Assembly: GCA_022820485.1 (NCBI GenBank)
Contig: JAJEFJ010000098.1
Span: 1 to 35,191 of the forward strand
Length of the DNA stretch: 35,191 bases
Direction: 5' to 3'
From: Candidatus Latescibacterota bacterium
Lineage (GTDB): Bacteria > Latescibacterota > UBA2968 > UBA8231
Position numbers and translations under genes: made by a program. A model generated the notes under the pieces. It was not told where the DNA came from. It worked only from the letters and a program-made list of their open reading frames with translations, and searched no databases. This document shows positions 9,666 to 17,358 of the stretch, piece after piece; position 1 is the first letter of the stretch; every line of letters starts with the position of its first letter.

Positions 9666-9714
9666 GGGCGTTCTGCACCGCTTGGCGCAAGGAGGCCGCG
9701 CCTTCCGCACGCGG
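9655..9714 (+). pseudogene. Truncated histidine-kinase start
   Basis: ATG 9655 overlaps the regulator stop codon and reads MAFKGVLHRLAQGGRAFRTR. The kinase at 10509 begins MDFKGVFRRLMQGARAFRTR. After this point homology ends abruptly at 9715 and the frame runs into unrelated sequence. This is the stump of the kinase gene that originally followed this regulator with translational overlap. Confidence 0.75.
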
Positions 9715-9815
9715 AGCTTCTTGGGTCATCGCGCTCCAAGAATACCCTTTGACAGATCGAAGTATTGCAGAGTACGTTCAATTATGGCGAGTGGGAAGAG
9801 ATCACAGGAGAAATT

Positions 9816-10019
9816 ATGACCGATCTACAGACTGAACCCGTAGCAAGACCAACAGCACGAACGAACGACAAGACTCAGTATCGGAGCAATACCAAGGCAC
9901 GACAGCTATTGTCCACTTGGTTGGCCGACGAATCTGGCTATGACGAGGCAACGTGGCCCGGCCTCAAGCAAAACTTGGAGGCCAACCGCTCTGGTCATAG
10001 AAAGCTATTCAGTGCCTGA
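9816..10019 (+). CDS. Antitoxin partner of the PIN toxin
   Basis: A 67-residue protein. I chose ATG 9816 because AGGAG (9806-9810) lies 5 nt upstream; the longer start at 9765 has no ribosome site. The N-terminal half is polar and probably disordered. The C-terminal half (LLSTWLADESGYDEATWPGLKQNLEANRSGHRKLF) matches a pattern I know from small proteins preceding PIN toxins. It ends inside the start of the toxin gene (GTGCCTGA overlap, 10012-10019), so the two are translationally coupled. A TTGACA at 9749-9754 with a weak -10 may be its promoter. Confidence 0.7.
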   Translation: MTDLQTEPVARPTARTNDKTQYRSNTKARQLLSTWLADESGYDEATWPGLKQNLEANRSGHRKLFSA

Positions 10020-10449
10020 CGTAGTCTTGTTCGATGCTGGCATCCTAGGACAAGTATCCCATCCACGGCAGAATCCCGCGTTCACTCAGTGGTTTGACCA
10101 ACTGTTGGCAACTGAGACAACGGTTATGATTCCCGAAATTTCCGACTATGAAGTGCGCCGTGAGTTAATCCGCGCCCGACGTGAGGTGGGCATTGGTCGC
10201 CTCGACCAGCTCAAACAGGCCCTGCCGTACTTGCCTATCACCACCGCCGTTATGCTGCGCGCCGCCCAGCTATGGGCCGAGGCAAGACAACGCGGTCGCC
10301 CAACTGCAGATCCCAAAGAACTGGACTGTGATGTGATTCTTGCAGCTCAGGCCCGGGAAGTCGGAGCTACTGTCGTTACAGACAATATCGGCCATCTTTC
10401 GCTGTTCGTGGAGGCTAAGAGTTGGCGGGACATCCGGGTCGCAGAGTGA
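10012..10449 (+). CDS. PIN-domain toxin (VapC-like ribonuclease)
   Basis: A 145-residue protein starting at GTG 10012, which overlaps the antitoxin stop. PIN acidic residues are visible: D8 in VVLFDAG, E in MIPEISDYEVRREL, D in KELDCDVILAAQA and D in VVTDNIGHLS. These coordinate Mg2+ in RNA-cleaving PIN toxins. A longer frame opens at 9940 but runs through the antitoxin gene in another frame and is not credible. The toxin and antitoxin form a cassette between a regulator and its kinase, flanked by a direct repeat, so it seems to have arrived by recombination. Confidence 0.82.
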   Translation: MPDVVLFDAGILGQVSHPRQNPAFTQWFDQLLATETTVMIPEISDYEVRRELIRARREVGIGRLDQLKQALPYLPITTAVMLRAAQLWAEARQRGRPTADPKELDCDVILAAQAREVGATVVTDNIGHLSLFVEAKSWRDIRVAE

Positions 10450-10474
10450 AATAGGAAGTTCCACGCGCGAAAAT

Positions 10475-10569
10475 CCCGCACGGCCCTCTATCGCCGCATG
10501 GAGAAGTAATGGACTTTAAGGGCGTTTTCCGTCGCTTAATGCAAGGAGCCCGCGCCTTCCGCACGCGGA
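10475..10569 (+). repeat. Direct repeat, copy 2: regulator end / kinase start
   Basis: This is the second copy of the 9622-9715 repeat. In the regulator frame it encodes RTALYRRMEK followed by TAA, and the kinase ATG overlaps that stop (TAATG). It therefore carries the tail of a different, paralogous regulator joined to its own kinase. An extra A relative to copy 1 shifts the regulator stop three codons earlier. Confidence 0.9.
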
Positions 10570-11861
10570 TCGTGCTGCGCGTCGCCTTCCTCAGCGTCAC
10601 CTTGTGGCTGCTGTTCTACATCATAGCAAACGGAACCTATCATCTTGCCGTCCCCATCGTCGTCGGCTTCGTCCTGCTCTACCAGCTCTACGCCCTCGTC
10701 CACTACGTCGAGCGCGCCAACCGCGATCTAGCGCGCTTTTTGAACGCCATCCGCTACGCCGACTTTTCCCAGACCTATGTCACCGGCGGTCTCGGCTCCT
10801 CTTTCGACGAACTCAAGACCGCGTTCAACGAGGTCCTCGACGCCTTTCGCCAAGCGCGGGCCGAAAAGGAAGAACAAGCGCGCTACTTGCAAACCGTGGT
10901 GCAGCACATTGGCGTCGGCTTGATCGTCTTTGACAACGCTGGCGAGGTGTCGCTGATCAACAACGCGGCCACGCGCCTGTTGGGGGTGCCCCGCTTGGGC
11001 CACATCGCCGATCTCAACCGCGTCAATCCCATCCTAACCACCACCCTGCAAAACCTCGGGCCCGGGGGCCGCGACCTAGTGAGTTTGGAAGAGATCCGAC
11101 TCGCCCTGCACGCATCGGTGTTCCAGATCGGCGACCGCAAGCACACCCTAGTGGCCCTCCACGACATTGGCCCCGACCTCGACGAAAAGGAAATGGAGGC
11201 TTGGCAAAACCTGATCCGCGTGCTCACCCACGAGGTCATGAATTCCATCACCCCCATTGCTTCGCTGGCCGCCACTGCGGACGGAATGCTAAAAGCCGAC
11301 GCCCTCGATGCCGAGACCACCGAAGACATCCACACCGCCGTGAGCACCATCCAGCGCCGCAGCGAGGGCCTGCTGCACTTTGTCGAAGCCTACCGCGATC
11401 TCACCCGCGTCCCAGCGCCGTCCTTTGAGATTGTCCCGGTAGCCGGTCTGTTCGCCCGAGTGGAGCAGCTAATGCGGTCCCAATTCGCCGAGTCCGCGGT
11501 CGAGTTGCACACCGAGGTCAACCCCCCCAGCCTCGAATTGACTGCCGACCCCGAGCAAGTCGAGCAGATCCTTATCAACCTACTGAGCAATGCCCGCGAA
11601 GCTACGGCCGGCCGCGCTGGGGCTCGCGTTGACTTGACCGCTCATCTGGCGCACGACAAGGTCGTCGTCGAGGTCGCGGACAATGGGCCGGGCATCGTCG
11701 AAGAAGCGCTCGACAAGGTGTTCATCCCCTTTTTCACGACCAAGCCGGACGGCTCCGGCATCGGGCTGAGCCTGTGCCGCCAAATCATGCGACTCCACCG
11801 GGGGTCTATCTCCGCCCGTTCGGAACCGGGGGTGCGGACGGTGTTTGCGCTGCGGTTTTGA
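10509..11861 (+). CDS. Membrane histidine kinase of the export two-component system
   Basis: A 450-residue kinase. Two close TM helices (about residues 22-42 and 46-66) leave almost no periplasmic domain, which suggests intramembrane sensing. A HAMP/linker helix and a PAS-like region (about 125-230, LIVFDNAGEVSLINNAATRLLG) follow. The phospho-acceptor His lies in VLTHEVMNSITP. The ATPase domain has N-box QILINLLSNAREA, G1 VADNGPGI and G2 GSGIGLSLCRQIM. It resembles NtrY-type kinases paired with NtrC-type regulators. It should phosphorylate the regulator at 8289-9665, although the interrupted junction leaves open whether they are a native pair. Confidence 0.93.
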   Translation: MDFKGVFRRLMQGARAFRTRIVLRVAFLSVTLWLLFYIIANGTYHLAVPIVVGFVLLYQLYALVHYVERANRDLARFLNAIRYADFSQTYVTGGLGSSFDELKTAFNEVLDAFRQARAEKEEQARYLQTVVQHIGVGLIVFDNAGEVSLINNAATRLLGVPRLGHIADLNRVNPILTTTLQNLGPGGRDLVSLEEIRLALHASVFQIGDRKHTLVALHDIGPDLDEKEMEAWQNLIRVLTHEVMNSITPIASLAATADGMLKADALDAETTEDIHTAVSTIQRRSEGLLHFVEAYRDLTRVPAPSFEIVPVAGLFARVEQLMRSQFAESAVELHTEVNPPSLELTADPEQVEQILINLLSNAREATAGRAGARVDLTAHLAHDKVVVEVADNGPGIVEEALDKVFIPFFTTKPDGSGIGLSLCRQIMRLHRGSISARSEPGVRTVFALRF

Positions 11862-11886
11862 GGGGGATTATTGAGGTTCACCAAAT

Positions 11887-11935
11887 TTGATTTACAACAC
11901 TCCGTATTGGCATTGGGATCGACGCGGTAAATCAA
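11887..11935. repeat. 9-bp inverted repeat between convergent genes
   Basis: TTGATTTAC (11887-11895) and GTAAATCAA (11927-11935) are perfect inverted repeats separated by 31 bp. They sit in the 140-bp gap between the kinase and the convergent xre gene. No T-tract follows, so a terminator role is uncertain. Nothing else is seen in this gap. Confidence 0.35.
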
Positions 11936-12001
11936 CTTACGTGAAGGTCAATAATGAGTGTGATGGGTGGGGGTGTTGAAGAGTCTCAGTGGGTCTGTTT
12001 A

Positions 12002-12253
12002 TCAAATGAATTTCTCAGGGGATACCTTAAATAGTACTGCCAATTTCCGGGCCGTTTTTAAGCTAATCGACCGTACCCCTCTCTCCATGTTTGAGATATG
12101 CTGACGGGGAACATTGCCAAGCATTTCACCTAACTTAGCCTGAGTCAAACCGCGATTCTCCCGGTAGATCCTCAGATTATCGCCCGGCGTCATCTTTGAT
12201 TTGATATCCCGATACCAGTCGGTCTCAAAAATATTCACTTTTTCCATGATCAC
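12002..12253 (-). CDS. Xre-family HTH regulator of the restriction-modification operon
   Basis: An 83-residue protein with a helix-turn-helix in residues 28-80 (NLRIYRENRGLTQAKLGEML, PRQHISNMERGVRSISLKTARKLAVLF). GTG 12253 is preferred because GAGAGG lies about 9 nt upstream and the start overlaps the stop of the endonuclease remnant (GTGA). ATG 12247 is the alternative. Its place in a restriction-modification operon suggests a controller-like repressor; that role is inferred only from context. HigA-type function is also possible. Confidence 0.72.
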   Translation of the reverse strand: MIMEKVNIFETDWYRDIKSKMTPGDNLRIYRENRGLTQAKLGEMLGNVPRQHISNMERGVRSISLKTARKLAVLFKVSPEKFI

Positions 12254-12679
12254 ACGAACGAACCTCTCTTGAGTGCGGCATCTGGATCGTACCAGACTGC
12301 TTGCACAAAAGCCTGTATCTCTTCTACAAAGCTCCAGATAACATCAGCTTGTATAGGGTTGTCCTTATGAGCAGCGCGTACTTCGTTGGCGTCGTCGCGT
12401 TTCCAGCCGGGAGTCGCTTTGCTCGCCGAAGCAGGAAGACATTATCGATCTCCGTCAAACGACAGTCCTCTGGTGTCATGTCAAGATATTCTACCAATGC
12501 GTAGTACTTGGCGATAGGACAGCCCTGCTTCAGCCGAGCTGCAGTGCCAGCGCACTCTACATGGTCTTGTCATAGTTCACCTTGATCTCAGCGGCAAAGA
12601 CGGCAAGACAGAACGAACATGAGGAGGTTTCCGAAGGATTGAAGCCTTCGTCTGGTGAGAACTGATAGGTATCGTAAGT
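12250..12679 (-). pseudogene. Frameshifted Bpu10I-like restriction endonuclease
   Basis: Three consecutive minus-strand frames together make one protein. The first is TYQFSPDEGFNPSET...LAVFAAEIKVNYDKTM, ending at a TAG (12557-12559). The second is HVECAGTAARLKQGCPIAKY, YALVEYLDMTPEDCRLTEID, NVFLLRRAKRLP. The third is DDANEVRAAHKDNPIQADVI, WSFVEEIQAFVQ to TGA at 12250-12252. EIKVNYDKTM carries the ExK part of a PD-(D/E)xK site, and the order resembles what I recall of Bpu10I-type endonucleases. At least two frameshifts and a missing N-terminus make it a pseudogene, unless they are assembly errors. It lies between the methylase and the xre gene. Confidence 0.72.
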
Positions 12680-13896
12680 TCAATAGGATTCTCCATTGTG
12701 GTGTACCAATCCGAGCATGGGAGGCTTAAAACATCCTGTATAGCCGACTCTAGGTCGCGATTGACCTTATCAGAGGCCGTCTTTCTGGCATACTTCAAGT
12801 GCTTACTTGCGACCCTCCGCACCTTTTCTTCGGGAAATAGTTGTGGCGACACATCATCTCGTTTCGTGACGAGAATGTCTTCATGGATCTTAAGACCGAA
12901 TCTGTTTATGAAGTGACGCTCATAATGCCCAAGACGGGTGAAGCATGGATGCAATTGGAGGAGGTCACGGATTATCCTTCCATTGTAGAACGGCACTCCT
13001 CTGACGTTCGATTCTCTTCCGACAATCAGTACGAGGATGCCCTCTTGCCGGATAGCCATAGCCATAGCGTTCAGAAACTGACTCATGTCGAGGCAATACT
13101 GAATTACGGTTCGAAACCGGTTCCCTCTATTCCTGCGATTCGACCCAATTTCGCTCCGTGCGACACGCAACAGATCCCAACCCAAGAGTTCAACTATCGC
13201 TCGGTGATTCTGGTGGTAGTTGAAAACATTGATGTAGGGCGGACTAGTGATAACCAACCCCGCCTTTCTGTCGAGAGCCTGATGCATGGCTCGCGCGTCT
13301 CCAAGTTGTGCATCAACAGGACTTGTAGTATACGGCAGTTCGCCTGCAAAGGTGGCTATGTAGTCGTACGACCGCCAAACAGCCTGCCCTAAGTCATTGA
13401 TTCGACTAGACTCTGCCTTGAACAGAACGTTAGCCGCAAGACAAAGGACCATGGAATCGTATGATGTAGCTGCGAGTAGCTCCTTGGCAAGCGCAAGCAG
13501 ATTGGAGTACTTCTCTCGATGTTTGTCTGCCTGGCTCATCAGGGGCAGATCATCGTACCTGCCCACGATTCCGCTGAGGGATTCTCTGAGCTGCTCTATA
13601 ATAGCCTCTCTCTCCGAGCGTTCGAAGTTCACCAAGTGGAAAAACTTCGACATGAGATACGCCGCAGGGTTCAACTCATTACCAAAGCATGGCATGTCAT
13701 GGGACGCGGACTCGAACAGCACTGTCCCACTCCCTGAGAACGGGTCAACGACCAGATCCCCGGGGTCTGAAAAGGATTCAAGCAGGTAGTCGACCAACTG
13801 TGGTGTGAACTGCCCCCTCCAAGCGAGAGGATTAGCTCTATACTTTGAGATTACGTTTAGGCGACTCTGATCTAGTCGCTTCAGTGTCTCGGCCAT
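12577..13896 (-). CDS. DNA methyltransferase (N4-cytosine or N6-adenine type)
   Basis: About 439 residues. SAM-binding motif I DPFSGSGTVLFES lies near residue 50, and catalytic motif IV TSPPYINVFNYHQN near 215. The S-P-P-Y form is more usual for N4-cytosine enzymes than the D-P-P-[YFW] of most adenine enzymes. I chose ATG 13896 because AAGGAG lies 4 nt upstream; the longer TTG at 13917 would include that ribosome site. The last 30 or so codons overlap the start of the endonuclease remnant in another frame, so the C-terminus may itself be altered. A lone active methylase would remain harmless after loss of the nuclease. Confidence 0.85.
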   Translation of the reverse strand: MAETLKRLDQSRLNVISKYRANPLAWRGQFTPQLVDYLLESFSDPGDLVVDPFSGSGTVLFESASHDMPCFGNELNPAAYLMSKFFHLVNFERSEREAIIEQLRESLSGIVGRYDDLPLMSQADKHREKYSNLLALAKELLAATSYDSMVLCLAANVLFKAESSRINDLGQAVWRSYDYIATFAGELPYTTSPVDAQLGDARAMHQALDRKAGLVITSPPYINVFNYHQNHRAIVELLGWDLLRVARSEIGSNRRNRGNRFRTVIQYCLDMSQFLNAMAMAIRQEGILVLIVGRESNVRGVPFYNGRIIRDLLQLHPCFTRLGHYERHFINRFGLKIHEDILVTKRDDVSPQLFPEEKVRRVASKHLKYARKTASDKVNRDLESAIQDVLSLPCSDWYTTMENPIELTIPISSHQTKASILRKPPHVRSVLPSLPLRSR

Positions 13897-13976
13897 TGTT
13901 CTCCTTGGAACTGCCAAAATGCAGTATTTGTCCTTCTATCCCGGGAATAACCTATTTGATCGGCTTCTCGATTTTA

Positions 13977-14264
13977 TCAGACTACCTGCGGCTGATAGCG
14001 CTCGACCTTAATCTGTCCTTCGCCCCTGCGAGCTTGCGCCAGATCGTACGAGGTCTGCCGCCGCAACCAGAACTCAGCATTGGACCAGCCCGCCTTCTCC
14101 AGCCGAATGGCCATCTCTGGCGAAATAGCCGCATGTCCATTCAGGACGCGCGAAAGCGTGTGCCGAGCCACGCCCAATACCTTCGCCGCCTCGGTGACGT
14201 TCAGACCGAGCGGATCTAGGCAATTCTCCTTGATACTGCGGCCAGGATGTGGTGGGTTTTTCAT
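13977..14264 (-). CDS. higA: HigA-family antitoxin without its toxin
   Basis: About 95 residues from ATG 14264 (MKNPPHPGRSIKENCLDPLG). The NPPHPG start, the helix-turn-helix (VTEAAKVLGVARHTLSRVLN) and the tail (MAIRLEKAGWSNAEFWLRRQ) are hallmarks of HigA antidotes. ATG 14276 is an alternative start but lies only 4 nt after the -10 box. In the usual operon higB precedes higA; here the promoter and operator sit directly before higA and no toxin frame is visible. The gene is therefore a solitary antitoxin, probably still self-regulating. Confidence 0.82.
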   Translation of the reverse strand: MKNPPHPGRSIKENCLDPLGLNVTEAAKVLGVARHTLSRVLNGHAAISPEMAIRLEKAGWSNAEFWLRRQTSYDLAQARRGEGQIKVERYQPQVV

Positions 14265-14280
14265 AAGTCGAAGCATCCGA

Positions 14281-14319
14281 ATTATAAAAAAGCGTACCGT
14301 GTGACGGTACACATGTCAA
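14281..14319 (-). promoter_or_regulatory. Promoter elements and operator palindrome of higA
   Basis: On the minus strand TATAAT (14281-14286) lies just upstream of higA. A 7-bp inverted repeat, GTACCGT-N3-ACGGTAC (14294-14310), sits immediately upstream, and TTGACA lies at 14314-14319. The 27-bp spacing between TTGACA and TATAAT is too long for one sigma-70 promoter, so the exact -35 is unsettled. The palindrome is a good HigA-binding candidate. Confidence 0.6.
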
Positions 14320-14457
14320 CCGCAATGAACCTAGGAGTCAACCAAGGGATGGACAGCATCCCACTCCCCTCACTACCCCAAACGGCGACGGAACTTGACG
14401 GATCATCAGCGATTCATTAGACTAAATATATTTTATTTAAATTTTATATAAAAATAA

Positions 14458-14572
14458 GGCGTTGTTGCACGAAAAACGGTAACTCGTTAGAAAACAATAG
14501 TTTACGAAATTTGACATCAAAACGCTAACTTATTGTAAAACAACGACTTATAGATATTCATGCAACAACGCC
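14458..14572. mobile_element. 115-bp MITE with TAA target duplication
   Basis: The ends are GGCGTTGTTGCACGA and, read inward from the right on the opposite strand, GGCGTTGTTGCATGA. TAA flanks both sides (14455-14457 and 14573-14575). A TNA duplication and GGCGTTGTTGCA ends resemble the IS1031 group of IS5-like elements. There is no coding capacity. It lies about 60 bp upstream of a TonB receptor gene and carries a promoter-like sequence reading toward it. The region 14341-14457 before it is AT-rich, with no gene seen. Confidence 0.8.
14511..14539 (+). promoter_or_regulatory. Possible outward promoter inside the MITE
   Basis: TTGACA (14511-14516), a 17-bp spacer and TGTAAA (14534-14539) lie on the plus strand within the 115-bp MITE. 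The -35 is perfect and the -10 matches at four of six positions. Transcription would start near 14546 and enter the receptor gene at 14633. The match could be chance in AT-rich DNA. Confidence 0.4.
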
Positions 14573-14632
14573 TAAAAATAATATAAATCATAGTGGCCCT
14601 GCTGCATCCCCATTCCCCCACGGAGGAGTCTT

Positions 14633-17293
14633 ATGAAGCCAATGGTCATGCTTTTTTCTTTACTATTCCTCGCCTCTTCCCCTCTGCTTGCCGCCGAATT
14701 AAAAGGCACAGTGCGCGATGCCGAAACCGGCGAGTCACTGCCGGGTGCCAACGTCTATATAGAAGGCGTCGAGCGCGGAGCTACTACAGACCTCGACGGG
14801 CAGTTTGCCATCGCCAATGTCGGCGTGGGCAGCCACACGCTCGTCGTAAGTTTTATCGGATACATAGAACACCGCAGTCCCGTTGTCGTAGAAGCGGATG
14901 CGGGCGAGCTGTTTGTCGAACTTGTGCCCGAGGTATTTCGCGGTAAAGAAATCATCATCGTTGCCGATCGGGCCAAAATGCGCGAAACACCCGTCGCCTT
15001 CTCCGACGTGCCCAAAGCCGACATGCAGCGCAAACTCGGCTCGCGCGATCTGCCGCTGATTTTAAATGATACGCCGGGCGTTTATGCGACCGAGCAAGGC
15101 GGCGGGGCCGGCGACTCTCGCATCAATGTGCGGGGCTTTGACCAGCGCAATGTCGCCGTTATGATCAACGGCGTACCCGTCAACGATATGGAAAACGGCT
15201 GGGTCTATTGGTCCAACTGGGATGGGCTGAGCGACGTCACGTCGTCGATCCAAGTACAGCGCGGCTTGGGAGCTTCCAATCTGGCGATTGCCTCAGTGGG
15301 TGGCACCATGAACATCATCACCGATATCGCCAGTCAACGGCGCGGCTTCAAAATCAAACAGGAGGCTGGCAACAACGCCTTTTACAAAACCACGCTCAAT
15401 TTTTCCTCGGGTTTGGTCGATAAAAAAACAGCTTTCACCGTGGGCATGACGCGCAAGAGCAGCGAGGGTCTGCCCGCTCAGGCGTGGTCCTCAGCGTGGG
15501 CCTACTTTGGTGCGTTGAGCTTTTTGGCATCCGACACGCACAAAATTGATCTGTTCGTCACCGGCGCACCGCAGCGCCACGGCCATCGTCTCTACAAGCA
15601 ATCCATTGCAACATTTGACGCCGATTACGCCCAATCCCTGGGCATTGACGTTGCGGACGCCAGAAACTACGGCGTCGATTACAATCCCAACTGGGGACGC
15701 TCGCCCTTTTCGTCCTATCAGGAGTACTACAACGGCAGTGTCCACGATGCACGCGACAGCGCAATCATCATGGAGCGCGAAAACTTTTATCACAAACCCC
15801 AAGCCAATTTGAATTGGTACTGGACCCCCAACGCACAATTCATGTTGTCCAATGTATTCTATTTCTCGCGCGGGAAAGGCGGCGGCACCGGGCGTTTGGG
15901 GTCCAATCCAGGCGCGCTAGAAGATGGCACCATCAACTGGCAACGCGTGGCCGACGAGTTGAATACCCAAGCCGATTCCGCGTTGGTGGCTGCCGGCACA
16001 GTAGGTGCCGATGAAATTGCAGCACAGACCATTATCCGCAACTCGGTCAATCAACACTTCTGGTATGGGTATTTGGGCACGGCCGAATACCACTTGAGCG
16101 ATATCTACAAGCTGACCTTTGGCACGGATTTGCGCTACTACAAGGGGGAGCACTGGCGCGAAGTGCGCAATTTGCTCGGGGCCGATTACTACGTCCCCAG
16201 AGCATGGGAGAGGGACAACAATGCCACGACCGTCGTCACGCGACTCGGCGACAAAGTCTCCTACCACAACGATGGCCTGACGCGCTGGGGCGGCGGCTTT
16301 GCCCAGCTCGAAGGGCAGTTTGACAAATTCACGGCCTTTTTGAGCACCTCGGGATCGATGACGGGTTATAAGCGCATCGACTACTTCCGCGCCAAGGTCG
16401 ATGGTGATTGGGATCAGACAGCCTGGGAAAACTTCCCCGGCTACACCATGAAAGTAGGCGGCAACTACAACGCCACTCCCACAGTCAATGTGTATGCTAA
16501 CATGGGCTGGCTTTCAACCGCGCCCAAATTCGACTCGGTTTACCACTACGACAACAGCCTGTACGATCCCACGTTCAATGAAAAGGTCGCTTCTTTTGAA
16601 CTGGGGGCCGGTTATTTCAAACGCGGTATGTTTACTGGCAACGCAAACTTCTATTACACCAAGTGGATCGACCGCTCGTGGCCCAAAAGTATTTATAGCG
16701 AGGAGCTCGAACAGAGCTTCCGATTTTTGCTGAACGGCATTGACGCGCTGCATACCGGCGTAGAGTTCGATCTGAAGGCGCGGCTTCATGCCAAATTCGA
16801 GGTGCGCGGCATGGTGTCGCTGGGCAATTGGGAGTGGCTCAACGATGTCAATACCACATTTTCACCCGAAGAGGACCCAGAGGCGATCGGCGAATTTCAA
16901 GTCTATGCCAAAGGGCTAAAGGTGGGCGACGCAGCGCAAAAGACCCTGCGCCTGAGCGGTGCGGTATTTCCCACGCGCGGCCTCTACGCCTCGCTGGGTG
17001 TGCGGCGGTTCATGGATCACTACGCCAAATTTGATCCCGCCAACCGAACCGACCCCGACGACCGAGCACAGTCGTGGAAACTCCCAGATTACAATCTGGT
17101 GGATCTACACGCGAGTTACACCCTGCCCGGCGCTTCGTTTAGCAATATGAAGCTGCGCCTGCACGTCTTCAATTTGCTCGACGAACGCTACGTGTCCGAT
17201 GCCGATGACGGCGATGGTCACGACGCCGCAAGCGCTCGCGTCTTCCTCGGGCTGGGGCGCCGCTGGAACATTTCACTGACGTACGATTATTAG
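14633..17293 (+). CDS. TonB-dependent receptor with N-terminal carboxypeptidase-regulatory-like domain
   Basis: An 886-residue outer-membrane receptor. The signal peptide (MKPMVMLFSLLFLASSPLLA) is followed by a CarboxypepD_reg-like domain (about 22-100, LKGTVRDAETGESLPGANVY). The plug (about 118-230) has LNDTPGVYATEQGG, SRINVRGFDQRNVAVMINGV and ASVGGTMNIIT. A beta-barrel follows and ends in an aromatic residue (ISLTYDY). A GGAGGAG ribosome site precedes ATG 14633. Such receptors import siderophores, glycans or other large nutrients with TonB energy; no SusD partner or other substrate clue lies nearby. A MITE sits directly upstream and may affect its expression. Confidence 0.92.
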   Translation: MKPMVMLFSLLFLASSPLLAAELKGTVRDAETGESLPGANVYIEGVERGATTDLDGQFAIANVGVGSHTLVVSFIGYIEHRSPVVVEADAGELFVELVPEVFRGKEIIIVADRAKMRETPVAFSDVPKADMQRKLGSRDLPLILNDTPGVYATEQGGGAGDSRINVRGFDQRNVAVMINGVPVNDMENGWVYWSNWDGLSDVTSSIQVQRGLGASNLAIASVGGTMNIITDIASQRRGFKIKQEAGNNAFYKTTLNFSSGLVDKKTAFTVGMTRKSSEGLPAQAWSSAWAYFGALSFLASDTHKIDLFVTGAPQRHGHRLYKQSIATFDADYAQSLGIDVADARNYGVDYNPNWGRSPFSSYQEYYNGSVHDARDSAIIMERENFYHKPQANLNWYWTPNAQFMLSNVFYFSRGKGGGTGRLGSNPGALEDGTINWQRVADELNTQADSALVAAGTVGADEIAAQTIIRNSVNQHFWYGYLGTAEYHLSDIYKLTFGTDLRYYKGEHWREVRNLLGADYYVPRAWERDNNATTVVTRLGDKVSYHNDGLTRWGGGFAQLEGQFDKFTAFLSTSGSMTGYKRIDYFRAKVDGDWDQTAWENFPGYTMKVGGNYNATPTVNVYANMGWLSTAPKFDSVYHYDNSLYDPTFNEKVASFELGAGYFKRGMFTGNANFYYTKWIDRSWPKSIYSEELEQSFRFLLNGIDALHTGVEFDLKARLHAKFEVRGMVSLGNWEWLNDVNTTFSPEEDPEAIGEFQVYAKGLKVGDAAQKTLRLSGAVFPTRGLYASLGVRRFMDHYAKFDPANRTDPDDRAQSWKLPDYNLVDLHASYTLPGASFSNMKLRLHVFNLLDERYVSDADDGDGHDAASARVFLGLGRRWNISLTYDY

Positions 17294-17316
17294 CTCTCAG
17301 CAGTCCACTTGTCTCG

Positions 17317-17358
17317 TCTCGGTAGGGTCCAAACGCAACAAGTGGGACCCTACCGAGA
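17317..17358. terminator. Shared hairpin between convergent receptor genes
   Basis: TCTCGGTAGGGTCC (17317-17330) and GGACCCTACCGAGA (17345-17358) form a perfect 14-bp stem with a 14-nt loop. It lies between two convergent receptor genes, and its right arm includes the last codons and stop of the minus-strand gene. There is no T-tract on either side, so it may act as a roadblock or RNA-stabilising hairpin instead of a classic intrinsic terminator. Confidence 0.65.

Noticed and set aside
9940..10011. N-terminal extension of the PIN toxin from ATG 9940
   Set aside because: It overlaps the antitoxin in another frame and adds non-PIN residues; GTG 10012 overlaps the antitoxin stop as usual for coupled pairs.
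12841..13392. Plus-strand frame of 183 codons across the methylase
   Set aside because: It is antisense to conserved methylase motifs and has no domain signal.
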